64,000 bases of DNA, taken from Paraphoma chrysanthemicola (Eukaryota; Ascomycota; Dothideomycetes; Pleosporales; Phaeosphaeriaceae). The stretch covers positions 248,001-312,000 of the forward strand of contig JAGMWG010000021.1 of NCBI GenBank assembly GCA_020744225.1, given 5' to 3'. A program made the translations under genes and the position numbers. Below the pieces are notes generated by a model. It saw nothing but the letters and a program-made list of their open reading frames with translations, was not told where the DNA came from and did no database searches. Shown piece by piece: positions 1-13,154 of this stretch; position 1 is the stretch's first letter, and each line of letters opens with the position of its first letter.

Positions 1-1717
1 GCTTACTACTAAATATAGAAACTAAAGACTAGAATTCTTAAGCTATAGCTAGAGTACTCTAAAATCTTTAATTATAAGAGCTTATAAATATAGAAAGTTA
101 AGAGTAAGTTTAGTACTAATATAAAGACTATATCTATTCTAGAAGTAAAAGTTTTATAAATTCTAGAAGTAAAGCTATCTAAGAAGAAGTCTACTTATAA
201 AGCTTACTCTTCTTAAACTTTTTAAGAATCTTAATTATTTTCTCTTTTTTACTAGCTACTTATTAATTAAATTAGTATAGAATTATAGACCTAGAAATCT
301 AAAAACTTATTTTAATATTACTACTATATATATTAACTATAAAAGTAGTAATCTTACTAGTATATAGCTCTAGAAGTATTATATAAGAATAAGTTTTGCA
401 CTTTATATAGTAATTACTATTTATACTTTACTAATATAATAATATACTCTATTCTTAGTAAATATCTTACTATATAAAAGACAGTAAGCGTATAAGTAGT
501 AGATATAGCTAAATTAGTATAGCTTACTAGTAATAGACTTACTTTAGAAATCTACCTCTTTATATAAAGGCTTCTTCTTAGAAGTAGTTTTTATTAATCT
601 ACTTCTTTTCTTAGTCTTCTTAGAAGTCTTAATAGTATTTCTCTTATTCTTTTTTTCTTAATTATTACTATACTTATAATTATAAAAGTTATATTTAGTA
701 AGCTTAGAATCTAGAGATTAAGACTTCTTAGCTAGAGATTAAGACTTCTTAGTATAATAAGATATAAGTAAGTTTATTAAGCCTTAATATCTTAAAGACG
801 TACTAGAAATATTAGAGTAGAAGTTTAACTTAAGAAGTAATAATAAAGAAAAGTAATAGAATAGAAAAGAAGTAGATTTAAGACGTAAACGCTAAGATAG
901 AGAATCTATATTAAGCTTTTTATTCTAATTATTATACTTATTATTACTAAGTAGAAAATTAACTATAGCTTAATAAGAGTTTAGAAAGTTTAAGAACTAG
1001 TACTTAAAAGTATAATTACTACTAAATAAGCTATTAAAGTTTATAAATTTTTAGCTCTATATAATAATTAGTAGTAAGTAATATAATTAAGTATAATATA
1101 TACTATCTTAAAGCTAGAGTAGTAGTTAAGTAGCTAGGTAATAAAGAACTAAAAGAGTTAAGTAGCTTAAAGACCTTATAATATACTTATAAGCTACTAT
1201 AATTAAAGCTACTATACTTACTTACTAACTCTATAGTAAATACTTTACTTATAATATAATAGATTTATATAATCGTACTTAATAGCTCTAAGAATTATAA
1301 GCTATAATATTACTTAATACTATAAATAGTAGCTTAGATTATTAGCTAGAGAATTACCTAAGACTAAGAACTAGAATTATAACGTTATAAGTAGAGAGAT
1401 TAAATATTATAGTTATAAATCTTAGAAGCTAAGAATTTATAAGAATAGAGAAGAGAAAATTTATATAGTATATAAATAGAAGTATAGAAATTACTAAACT
1501 AGATTACTTAATATTCTATTTACCTAAGAGAAATAAGATAAAAGGTATATTATAGATATAGTAATTATAAAGTATTCTATACTAAGAATTATAATATATT
1601 AACTTAATAGAGTAATATATAATTACTCTATAGAGCTAAGAAGACTAGAATTATAAAGAATTCTATACTTAAGCTAGAAGTATATAGTTTTAGCTCTTTA
1701 GCTTAGTTTTCTTAAGT
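1..1717. repeat. RIP-degraded AT-rich repeat DNA, unassigned
   Basis: AT-rich DNA with almost no CA or TG dinucleotides and stop codons in all frames. CT, AG, AC and GT dinucleotides remain common, which is what C-to-T mutation in CpA context on both strands leaves behind. A 21-bp unit (CTAGAGATTAAGACTTCTTAG) occurs twice in tandem near 711-755. The minus strand around 540-700 reads as a lysine-rich, stop-interrupted frame that could be the end of a transposon protein. I could not assign it to a family. Confidence 0.7.
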
Positions 1718-2382
<665 letters not shown>

Positions 2383-2387
2383 CTAAG

Positions 2388-4750
2388 TATTATAGACTAG
2401 AGAAATTAGTAGATAGAGCGTAAGTTTTAAGAGTAGAAGGTATCTTATATAGAATACGCAACTCTAGAGCTACTAATAAAAACTTAGCTCTACACTAGTT
2501 AAAGCGTTACGTAATATATTTTATAGATTCTAGAATACTAAGAGGTATTCTATATACCTAGAATCTCTAGAACTTATTTTAAGAATCTTAAACTATCTTA
2601 TAATATCTATAAACTATAACGTGTTTTATAAGTAAGGCGTTTATATAAGTAAGGCGTCTACTCTACTAACTTTGCGTGCCTCTTTAAGCGTATAACTTAA
2701 CTACGATATATAGTAGTATATAGCTATTAATATAATAGATTAAGTAGTATCTACAGAGTCTTTTTTATACGTACGTGCGTTATACTTAGTCTCTCTGTAC
2801 CTGCTACAGCGCGTAAGAGCCTAGCGGCTAAGGCCTAATTACTCTCTACCTTAACGCTCTTTATAAGTAATCTATTAATTAGCCTTATATTAGGTAAGTA
2901 TATTCTTACTAGCTCTCTTTGTTAAGACTCTCTACTTCTATACACGCTTTTTCTTATGCTACTTTTACTTTAACGCTACCTTGTTAGTCTTTTTAAGGCT
3001 AGTAATTCTCTTATACATTAGCTTAGCTAATAGGATTATTACTTTAGCGCTCTTCTTAAGCTAGTTAATTATCTTAATAATTAATGTAGGTAAGAAGCTC
3101 TTGTATTAGTATACGCGCTCGCGAATTAGCGTTAATTAAGCTTTAAGCTTACGCGCGTTACTTAGCGTATAAGCCTGCTAGACAGCCTCTAGTAAAGTAG
3201 TAGGTGTTAGTGTATATAGCTGTATATCTAGCTTTAATAAGATAGTCTCTAACTAGAGAAGTACAAGACCTATACCTTAAAAGACTAAGCAGATATTAGC
3301 TATTATAAACGCGTAGTTAAAGGCTACCTTAAAAGCTAGTAGAAACTTAAGCTTTATAATATAGTTAATATAGTATTAGATAAGAGCCTTAACCTTATAG
3401 CTATACGCGCACTTTAGTAGTAAGAAGTAGCTAATATTAAGAAGCTGCAGTAGGTAAGATAAGTAAGATAGTATATAGAGTGTATAGATATTATTCTTCT
3501 TATAAAGCTCTTAAAATTTAAGAGAGTAGTAACTCTTATAGCTATTAAGAATAAGTAGGTAATATATATCTATAATACGAGTCTTCGTGTAAGCGTTAAA
3601 GTACTTTAACTATGTAACTCTAAGGTTATTATTTATCTAGCCGTTATTATTAACTACAATTACTTAGTTGCGTAGAATATTCTTCTTGTACTAAGTAGAT
3701 AGGTAATACTAGCTAGTAAAGATAAGAAAGAGTAGAATAGTCTAGCTAGTAGCGTTAATTATAGTAATTACAGTTACCTACTTGCAATTACTAGACTAAA
3801 CAGCCTTTAGCTTACTTCTTCTCTTTAACTCTATTATAATAAGCTAAGTTATAATCTTACTTATTATAAAGCTAGCCTTATTAAAGTTATAGACATTCTT
3901 GTTATAGATACTGTACTTAGCCTTTATCTTCTCTATAAGCTTAAACTAGTATTATATAAGAATAAGATTCTTATATAAAGCTCTCTATCTATTATATAGC
4001 TAGTTAAAACGCATTATAAGACTATCTATACACTTAATAAAGTTACGTACTTAGTAGATACTAACGTAACTAGTAGAGTACACAGCTAGTAGCTTATTAG
4101 CTATATTATGTATAGCTACATACGTAGACGTAAATCTATGTTAATTAAGGTTAAGTATATGTCTAATAATTACCTCCTCCTCTAGCTAAGTAAGCTTCTT
4201 TAAGTTAGGCTAGCAATTACGTTAGGTAGGCTTACTAGCGCGTTAGTTATATAGTATTGTTTAAAGGATATTAAACGTCTAGATAGTAGCTCTCTTAGTC
4301 TTAAATTAATACTTATTAAGAAATAATAGAGTAAGCTGTATATTAGCTTTAGATAAGCGTAATAGAGTTTATTAAGGTTAAGGCATAACTAATTAAAGTT
4401 AGAAGGCTACTCAAAGTTAGTAGAGTAGACGTCTTGCTTGTATAGACGCCTTGCTTATAAAATACGTTAGAATCTTTAGAACTTATAAGATATCTTAGGT
4501 ATATAAATATAGGTAATAGGCTCTTATAGCTTATTATATTTAATTTAGTATTTAATTTATAACTAGTTACTATCTATACTTAACTTATAGTTCTCTCTAT
4601 CTATATTAGTATAACCTTCTACTATTAACTATTATCTTCTTTATCTATCTTATAGTAACTTATCTAATTCTTTTTAGTACTCTATCTCTAAGAACTAACT
4701 ATAGAATCTTAAGTATATAAAGCTAGCTTCTAACTTTAGATCTTTTTATA
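2388..4750 (+). repeat. 5' LTR, split by a DNA transposon
   Basis: The 5' LTR consists of 2388-2618 (231 bp) and 4470-4750 (281 bp), totalling 512 bp, the same length as the 3' LTR. Between them lies a Fot1-like element with its TA duplication. Differences from the 3' LTR are overwhelmingly C/T and G/A transitions, as RIP produces. Confidence 0.9.
2619..4467 (-). mobile_element. Fot1/pogo-like DNA transposon inside the 5' LTR
   Basis: An 1849-bp element flanked by TA on both sides (2617-2618 and 4468-4469), the Tc1/mariner-type duplication. Its ends form imperfect inverted repeats of about 55 bp. The left end starts ACGTGTTTTATAAGTAAGG and the complement of the right end starts ACGTATTTTATAAGCAAGG. 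Both run to CTACTCTACTAACTTTG. The minus strand encodes a stop-ridden transposase with the pogo/Fot1 DDE-region order: a YLLILNSYKSYYS segment, then an ELYKKNNIYTL segment. The element keeps more CG, CA and TG steps than its host DNA, so it has suffered less RIP and is younger. Length suits Fot1 (about 1.9 kb). Confidence 0.88.
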
Positions 4751-4979
4751 CTTTAAATACTCTTAAGATAAGTAATATAGAAATAGATACTCTAATCTCT
4801 ATTATAGCTAGTAAAACTACTACTAAGAAATAAATTCCTAATAACTTCTATAGAGATTAGACTATACTTAAATTATAAATTATATAATAGAATCTTTACT
4901 TCTATCTCTATAATATAATTAATAAAGCTAATAAGATTACTAATATAGTTACTATTATAAAAGAAAAGACACTTAACTA

Positions 4980-5650
4980 GATAACTTTAAAACTTAAATA
5001 GTACTTTAATAGTAGTATATAAGATCTAGCTAATATCTAGATTATTAAAGACTATAATAAGTTTAAAGAAGCTCTTAGAAAAGTATTCTCTATTACTAAA
5101 GAACTAACTATTATAGAAGATAAAATCTAACGTCTTTAATAGATATAGTCTATAAAAGACTATACTAACTTATTCTAATAATATTCTAAATATATAGAAT
5201 AGAATAATAAAGCTCTTATATAAATATTCTAATAAGATCTTAAGTTTAATATCTATAAGAAACTTATATATAGCGTAGCTAATATTACTAGTTTAGATAA
5301 CCTAATTAAAAAAGCTACTAGAATTAATAACGAGCTACTTAAATTAGAACTAAAGACTAATACCTTTACTTTAATGTACTAACTAGATAAGTATAAGTAA
5401 TTCTATAAATCTAAGAACTATAGACCTAAGAAATAATTCTACTCTAAGAAGATACTAGAATACTATAGATCTAGAAGAATAGAATTAATAGACGTTAATA
5501 CTATTAAGTATAGAAAGCCTAGTAATAGCTATAAGAAAATTACGTAAAATAAATATAAGACTAGTATAAAGAAAATAAGAACCTATTATAACTATAGTAA
5601 ACTAGAATTTTAGTAAAGAATTACTAAATAAAGAATAAGATTGTTAAGAT
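4980..5650 (+). mobile_element. Gag region of the Gypsy element (relic)
   Basis: The frame following the 5' LTR is stop-rich. Near 5585-5625 it reads YYNYSKLEF, which would be a CCHC zinc knuckle (CYNCGKLG-like) if Cys and Gly codons were restored to their pre-RIP state. That position, upstream of protease and RT, fits the nucleocapsid part of Gag. The evidence is a single degraded motif, so exact limits are uncertain. Confidence 0.5.
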
Positions 5651-6939
5651 AATTAATATAATCTAATATAACTAGAATAAGAAAACTAAGATAGAATAGA
5701 ATATAATATCTAACTATAATATAGAACCTAATTTCTCTACCTTAGATAGTAAAGAAGAACCTATAGTTAAGTTCTCTTATATAGATCTTAAGAACAGCTA
5801 TAACTAAGAACTAGTAATTACTTATACTTCTACGCTATACTTTAGAATAAAAGTTAAGATAATATAAGATAATACTGTAACTCTAGCGCTAAAATTACTA
5901 CTTTACTACTAGAATATAGCTAACTAACTTATATATACTCTACCTAAAAGCCTAACGCTAAAATGTAAAAATACTACTTTAGCACAGCTAAGAGATAAGT
6001 ATAAAACACCTATATATATATAAAAAAATAAAAAAATATATAAATATAATTAGAAATGTAAGCAAGATATAAAACTAAGAAAATAATTCTTTTAACTTAA
6101 CTTAAAAAGTAATAAATTTATAGAATTTATAATAAAAAATAGTTAATAAATCTAGAAAAGCTTTTTATAACTTTCTAATACTATTAGAGAAATAAAGAAA
6201 GAAGCTAAAGAAAGAGCCTTTCTAGACTAGTACTACAAAACTATAAAATAATTACTAAATTAGGTAGAAATAGCTAATAATAGTTAAGTAGTACTAATAT
6301 AATAAGATAAGAACTATAATACACCTTATAATTACGTACCTCTAAGAAATAAGAGAAAAAGAAAATACTTCTAACGTAATAACTAACTTAAGTAGAGATT
6401 AGTAGAAGAAGACTAGGTAACTAAAGAATATAAAGTATATAAAGAAGCTAAGAAGGTTAATAACAACTCTAATAACGTTATTATTACTCTAAGACTATTA
6501 TACTTTATAGACTTAAGAAACCTACTCTACGCTAATATAAGCTATATAGCTTATATACATAACTAGTACCTAATATACTACTCTAATAAGAAAGTAATAA
6601 GATAGTTCTCTACTAGAAAATCTAAATATAAATAGTAGTAGTTTAATTACTCTAAGAATATATATAAATTCTACTTCTAGAATAAATAAGTAATAGATAC
6701 CTTTCTAAGTAAGAACTTATAAAAAGAATAAATACTTAGAATCTTAATAGTTAATAAAGAATACTTTAATAAGATATAGTAGCTGTGTATAAATAGAGAT
6801 TACACTAAGCACTAAAATAATAAAATTATAAATAGATTTAGAGATAAGAAGTCTTTTTTAGATCTAGGTTAACTTATAAGTAGAAATGTAATAATATTAA
6901 CTTAGTACTACTTAATAAACTTTTAATAAAGATTAAGAG

Positions 6940-9900
6940 AATAAAGATAAAAGTATTAATAGATTTAGAATCTGTAAGTAACTATATATCTCTAGATATA
7001 GTTAAATAAGCTAGCCTTAAGACTATAGTAAAAGAAAACCTATACTACGTCTAGGTAGCTACTAGAGAAATAATACTAGAATAGTTAGTTATTATATATA
7101 AGATAATAACTAATATCTATATTAATAGATACTAGATAAAGGTAACTTTAGACGTTCTAAGCTTAGCTAGTAAAGACGTTATATTAGAACTTCTCTAGTT
7201 AAAGAATATAAACTCTAGAATAGATTAGGTAAATAATATACTATTCTTTAATAGACATATAACTATATATAGACTTTAGCCTACATATAAGTAGAGTCTA
7301 GTAGTAGAAGAGAAGATAATAAATAAGATTACTTTAAACTAGACGTACTATAAGAAATAAAGAGTAGTTAGCTTAATAGATAAAATAAAAAGAGCTATAT
7401 AAGTTATAAGAAAAAAAGACGTTCTTTTACTAGTTCTAAAAGTCTATTACTAATAAAGATATATATTTAAAAAATTTATAGACTAAGTAGTATTACTAGA
7501 ATATAAACTATAAGATTATAAGATTAATCTAGAAGAAGGTAAAGAACTACTCTTCTTACTAATATATAGGCTATTAGAACTCTAACTAAAAGTAGTAAGA
7601 GAATATATTAATAAAAACCTAGCTAAAGAATATATCTGCAAATTAGAATTACTAGTAGAATTTTCTATCTTATTTATACTAAAGAAAAATAAAAGTTTAT
7701 AACTATACGTTAACTATTATAAGCTAAACGTAATAATATAAAAGAATAAGTACTTACTACTAAATATTTTAGAGCTATAAGACTAACTCTTAAAAGCTAA
7801 AATTTTTATCTTACTAGACTTATATAATAAGTACTATTAAGTTAGAATTAAGAAAGAAGAAGAGTAGAAGACAGTATTCTAAATAAGATATAGCTACTAC
7901 AAATACTGCGTTATACTATTTAGATTAACTAATACTCTTATAACTTTTTAGGTATTAATTAATAACGTACTAAGAAAGTATCTTAATATATTTATTATAG
8001 CTTACCTTAATAATATTCTTATATACTTAGAAAATAAGAAAGACTATAAATAATATATTAAAATAGTACTTAAATATCTTAATAAATATAACCTACGCCT
8101 AAAACTAATAAAATACAGCTTCTATAAGAATAAACTAGAGTTTCTAGAATATATAGTAGGTATAAATAGAGTACAGATTAGTAAAGATAAGATCTAAACT
8201 ATAAAGAAATAGGCTATACTAAGAAATATTAAAGATATATAATTCTTTTTAGAATTTATAAACTTTAATAAGATATTTATTAAGAACTACTTCTAAATTA
8301 CTACACTACTTATAAAACTTATATAAAAAGAAGTAATATAGAGATAAGGTAAATTATAATAAAAAGTATTTAAATAACTTAAGTAGGTATATATTAAAGA
8401 ACTAGTACTTAAGATATTTAAGCTAAATAAACTATCTTAGTTAGAAATAGATACTTCTAACCTTATAATAAGTACTATATAAATATAGCTATATAATAAG
8501 AAGTAGTACTTAGTAGTATACTACTCTAAGAAATTTAGTAAAGTAAAAGAAAGATATAATATATATAATAAAGAACTACTTACTATAGTAGAAGTACTTA
8601 AATACTAGAAGATCTACTTATATAGTAGCTCTAAGCTTAAGATCTTTATAGACTATAAAAACTTATAGTACTTTATAATAATAAAAGTACTTAATAGATA
8701 ATAAGTTAAATAGTTAGAACTACTAGAAGAATATAAGTTTAAAATTACTTATACTTTAGAAAAAGATAATAGTAAAGTAAATACTCTAAGCTAATAATAT
8801 AATATTATAGATACAAAAATAATTAAAAAAGATACTATTTTTAAGACTAATAGTAATAGATCTCTTAGTACTATAATTAAAGTTAATAATATTCTAATAA
8901 TTACTTATAAAGTTCTAGAAGAACTATAAGAAGCTATTATCTAAGACTATTATAATAATCTAATTTATAAGTACCTAGAAGTATTATATATAATAGAAAT
9001 AATATAGTATAACTATAGCTTTAAGAATATAAAGAATAAGATAAGTACTTATATTAAAAAATACGCTAACTATTAAAAAAATAAGTATAGTATATACGTA
9101 CTCTATAGAGAAATATAGGCTCTAGAAATACTAAATAAACCTTAGACTAATATCTTAATAGACTTTATTATAGAACTATTAGAATTATAAGACTTTATAA
9201 CTAATATTATATATAATACTATACTAGTAGTTATAAATAGGTTTACTAAAGTAATAGAAGTAATACTCTTTAGAAGAGACTATATAGTAAAATAACTAGA
9301 CTATATTATTAATAATAGAGTAATCTACTACTATAGAATTCTAAAAATAATTATAAGTAACTAAGATAAGCTATTTATATTAAATTATTAGGCTATACTT
9401 ATAAGAGTAATTAGTATCTAAAGAAAGCTATCTATAGTATACTATCTAGAAACTAATAAATAAATAGAAAGAATAAATAGAATACTTAAGGTCTATCTAT
9501 AAACCTATCTAACTCTAAAATAAGATAGTTAGATATTATTATTATCTATAGCGTAATTAGCGTATAATAATAAGATATTAGAGTTAATAAAAAGAATACT
9601 ATTCTTTACTAATTATAGAAGGTATCTATATCTTTTTAAAAGAACGTTACTTAGTCTAAATACTAAAGTTATACTATAAATAGTAAAAGAAATTAAGAAA
9701 ATATATAAAGATATATAAGACTATATTAAAAAGGTATAATACTAAAGTGTCTTATATATTAATTTAAAAAAAAAAATAGCTTTTTAGCTAAAAAGAGAGA
9801 ATAAAGTATACTTACTTACTAAAAACTTATAAACTAAATAACTAAGTAAAGAACTAGATTACGTTAAGATTAGACTATTTTTAATTCTTAGAAAAAATAG

Positions 9901-10180
9901 CCTTATAATATATATACTAGATCTATCTAAGAATATAAAAGTATACCTAAGATTCTATATTAAGTTATTAGAACTAGTTAACTCTAATATACTACTATAG
10001 TAAACTTTTTACTATATAATAGAGAAAGAAAGTAAATTTAAAGTTAAGAAGATTCTAGACTACTAAGACACTAAGTAGATTAAGCTATAAGAATATCTAG
10101 TTAAATAGTTAGAATATAATAATATAGAGAATATATAGAAACTAGAAAGTAATCTTAAAAACTATAAATAACGTATTAAG
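6940..10180 (+). mobile_element. Pol region of the Gypsy element (relic)
   Basis: Recognisable degraded domains lie in order on the plus strand. Protease is near 6950-7010 (LIDLESVSNYIS, in place of an LIDSGAxxNYIS-type site). RT spans about 7680-8040, including YLNNILIY where the active site would be YLDDILIY, so both catalytic aspartates are lost. RNase H lies near 8430-8660 (LEIDTSNLI). The integrase core starts about 9130 (PWTNILIDFI, then LVVINRFTK). A C-terminal chromodomain lies near 10045-10175 (EYLVKWLEYNNIENIW). Stop codons interrupt every domain. The changes seen (Asp to Asn, Gly to Glu or Ser, Gln or Trp to stop) are those expected of G-to-A and C-to-T mutation. Confidence 0.88.
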
Positions 10181-10836
10181 AAATACTAGAAAAAGATAAA
10201 ATAAGACTCTAGTTACTAACCTTATTAACTACTACTAATAGTTAGTATAGTATTACTAATACTAGTAATATTAATTTTCTAGAATATAGACTAATCTATA
10301 ATAGCTACCTTAGTAAGCGCCTTAGAATTTACTAACGTAATTTTCTAGTTAAAATACTCTTATACTTCTAATCTTACTAGCTTCTTTATATTAGAATAAT
10401 CTTTATTAAAAATCTACTACTTCTTATATTTTAGCTAATACTACTACTTATGTAATTTCTTTTATTTAAATTAAGTAACTTAAAAACGCTCTATTATCTA
10501 TTTAATAGTATACTTATTAGTATTAATAAATACTTATACTTTATCTTCTTATTTCTTAAGCTTCTTAAACTTCTAATTAATTCTTAAAAAATCTAGTAAG
10601 AGAATATCTACTAGTAAATACGTAGTTACTCTCTTATAATAACAATTTCTATATATATCTACTAATAATAAGATGTAATAAGAAAGATTTTTCTTTATAT
10701 AATAGAAATAAGTAACTATAACTAGAGGTATACTAATTTAATTAATATAATTACTATAAGTATAATAGTACTTAGTACTATATAATATTATTAGTCTAGC
10801 TTATAAGAATAAGAGCTAAAGAGAAGAAGAGAATAG

Positions 10837-11348
10837 TATTATAGACTAGAAGAATTAGTAAGTAAAGCGTAAGTTTTAAGAGTAGAAGGTATTCTATATA
10901 GAATACATAACTTTAGAGCTACTAATAAAGACTTAGCTCTATACTAGTTAAAGTATTATATAATATGTTTTATAGATTCTAAGATACTAAGAAGTATTCT
11001 ATATATCTAGAATTCTTAGAACTTATTCTAAAAATTCTAGACTATTCTATAATATCTATAAATTATAAGATCTTTAGAACTTATAGAATACCTTAAGTAT
11101 ATAGATATAGGTAATAAGCTTCTATAGCTTATTATATTTAACTTAGTATTTAATCTATAACTAGTTACTATTTATACTTAACTTATAGTTTTTTCTATCT
11201 ATATTAGTATAACTCTCTACTATTAACTATTATTCTCTTAATCTATCTTATAGAAACTTATTTAGTTCTCTTTAGTACTTTATTCTTAAAAACTAACTAT
11301 AGAATCTTAAGTATATAAAGCTAGCTTCTAACTTTAGATCTCTTTATA
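10837..11348 (+). repeat. 3' LTR
   Basis: A 512-bp LTR starting TATTATAGACTAG and ending TCTTTATA, followed directly by the target duplication CTAAG. It matches the two-part 5' LTR along its whole length with transition-type differences. A purine-rich tract (10818-10836) sits immediately upstream. Confidence 0.92.
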
Positions 11349-11353
11349 CTAAG

Positions 11354-11492
11354 TATATTATTTATCTAGCTATTTTTAGAGACTAAGAGCTTTTAATTAT
11401 ATAGTATTAAAACTTTCTTATACTATATAAAGATATAAATATACTTTTTATAGATAATAAAAAGTAAAGTTATATACTTAGTAGTATATATA
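11354..11492 (-). mobile_element. Outer pogo/Fot1-like transposase relic, middle fragment
   Basis: This segment continues the minus-strand transposase relic interrupted by the Gypsy element. Directly after the CTAAG duplication, tattatttatctag aligns with ttattatttatctag at the equivalent point of the Fot1-like copy at 2619-4467. It ends where the long-inverted-repeat element begins. Confidence 0.5.
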
Positions 11493-12544
11493 ACGTATTC
11501 TACTAGTAAACCTACTATACTAGTAAACTTACTACTTTTACTAAGATTTACTCTTTTCTAGATAACTCTATAAGCTTATAAGCTATTAATATAATTTTTA
11601 GTTATATAAAAAGCTTTATATTATAGCTTTCTAATAAACTAAGAATAATCTAATTAGGTTTAGTATAGCTAGAGCTATAAGCTAGAGAAACTACTATACT
11701 TACTTAATCTCTAACTCTTATAATAAGTACTAGATAGTAATATAATATTCTATATCTTTCTATATAGATATAAGATAAATAAAAGAAGTATACTTTAAAC
11801 TCTTAGACTAGTAGCTAATTTATTAAGTAAGTTAGAAAGCTAGAAGTATTCTAAAGCTAAAAATAAGAACTAAGTAGTATAAAAAGCTTAGACTATACTC
11901 TTTTTAGCTATAACTCTAAAAATAAGTAGATATAACTATATTATATAGTATAATAAAAGTTTAGAAATATTTACTAAGTAATTAAGAAGATATTAAATTT
12001 TTTTAAAGTAAGTAATTTTTAACTATATTAAAACTTATCTAAGTAGCTTAATAACTCAGGTATAAACTTACTTTAAAAGTTTAGTATAGTATAGCTAAGT
12101 ACTATTATAAAGTATTAAAGCTATAAAAAGTTAAATTAGTACTAAATAGAAGCTAATATAGTAGTTTTTCTATTTTTAGCTCTTCTTAGCTACTTCTCTT
12201 TATATCTTACGTAATAAATTAGCTATAGATTTATAACTCTAGAGTATATTTATTTAGTATATAAGTTATCTCTAGAAAGAGTTATAGAATATTATATTAC
12301 TATCTAGTACCTATTATAAGAAATAGAAGTTAAGTAAGTATACTAGCTTCTCTAGCTTATAGCTCTAGCTATACTAGACTTAATTAGATTATTTCTAGTT
12401 TATTAAAAAGCTATAATATAAAGCGTTTTGTATAACTAAAAATTATATTAATAGCTTATAAGCTTACAGAGTTATCTAGAAAAGAGTAAATCTTAGTAAA
12501 AGTAGTAGATTTACTAGTATAGTAGGTTTACTAGTAGAATACAT
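11493..12544. mobile_element. Non-autonomous DNA element with long (~280 bp) terminal inverted repeats
   Basis: A 1052-bp segment flanked by TA (11491-11492 and 12545-12546). Its arms, about 11493-11780 and 12260-12544, are inverted copies of each other; the left arm starts ACGTATTCTACTAG and the complement of the right starts ATGTATTCTACTAG. The central 450-500 bp is unique and shows no readable transposase. ACGTATT is also the start of the inverted repeat of the Fot1-like element at 2619-4467, so a related transposase may have moved it. RIP has since degraded it. Confidence 0.8.
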
Positions 12545-12546
12545 TA

Positions 12547-12900
12547 CTTTAATTAGATATTACTTACTTATAATTACTTAGCTAAATTATATTAAGTTTT
12601 ATATAGCTTTTTATACTTATAACTATCTTTATAGACTTAATTATACTTATTCTAAAGCTAGTCTTATTAAAATTATATATATTATTATTATAAATACTAT
12701 ATTTAGCTTTAGTCTTTTTTACTAGCTTAAATTATATACTAATAATTATAGAATCTTTTTATAGTATTCTTTACTTATTTTTAGCTTAATTAAAGACTAT
12801 TTTAAGCTTAGCTAAGTATATTATAAAGAACTTAGTTTAGTATTTAATATTAAAGGTAGTAGTAGTAACTTAGTAACTTTTAGATTAGTTAGCTTAAATA
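12547..12900 (-). mobile_element. Outer pogo/Fot1-like transposase relic, right fragment
   Basis: Minus-strand relic aligning with the Fot1-like copy. For example, aaagctagtcttattaaaat at about 12655 matches aaagctagccttattaaagt near 3880. This is the N-terminal side of the same outer transposase. The right terminus was not located. Plain AT-rich RIP DNA continues to about 13,140. Confidence 0.55.
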
Positions 12901-13154
12901 GCTTTAAGAGTAAGTTATATTCTCTCTTTATATTTAAATAATAGTATATTAAGTACTTAAGATATTAAGAAGAAAGAATAAAAGAAGTAAGCTTAGTAAG
13001 TTTTAGATTACTTACTAATATAAGTTACTTACTAATAAATTGTATTAAACCTAATATTTTAAAGTAATCTTATATTAGTATTACTAGAAATAACGCTTCT
13101 AGTATAAATTATACTATAGATCTCTAATTATTATAGTCTAGTATGTTCCTCTAG

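Larger units (their letters stand above)
2388..11348 (+). mobile_element. Ty3/Gypsy chromovirus-type LTR retrotransposon, RIP-inactivated
   Basis: Full-length LTR retrotransposon bounded by a perfect 5-bp target duplication, CTAAG, at 2383-2387 and 11349-11353. Both LTRs are 512 bp once the Fot1-like insertion (2619-4467 plus TA) is removed from the 5' copy, giving an original length near 7.1 kb. The LTR ends read TA...TA, as expected if TG...CA ends were RIP-mutated. A polypurine tract lies just before the 3' LTR (10818-10836). Gag/pol reads on the plus strand through many stops: protease, reverse transcriptase, RNase H, integrase, then a chromodomain. The order RT, RNase H, integrase, chromodomain places it in the Ty3/Gypsy chromoviruses. 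It cannot encode functional protein. Confidence 0.93.
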
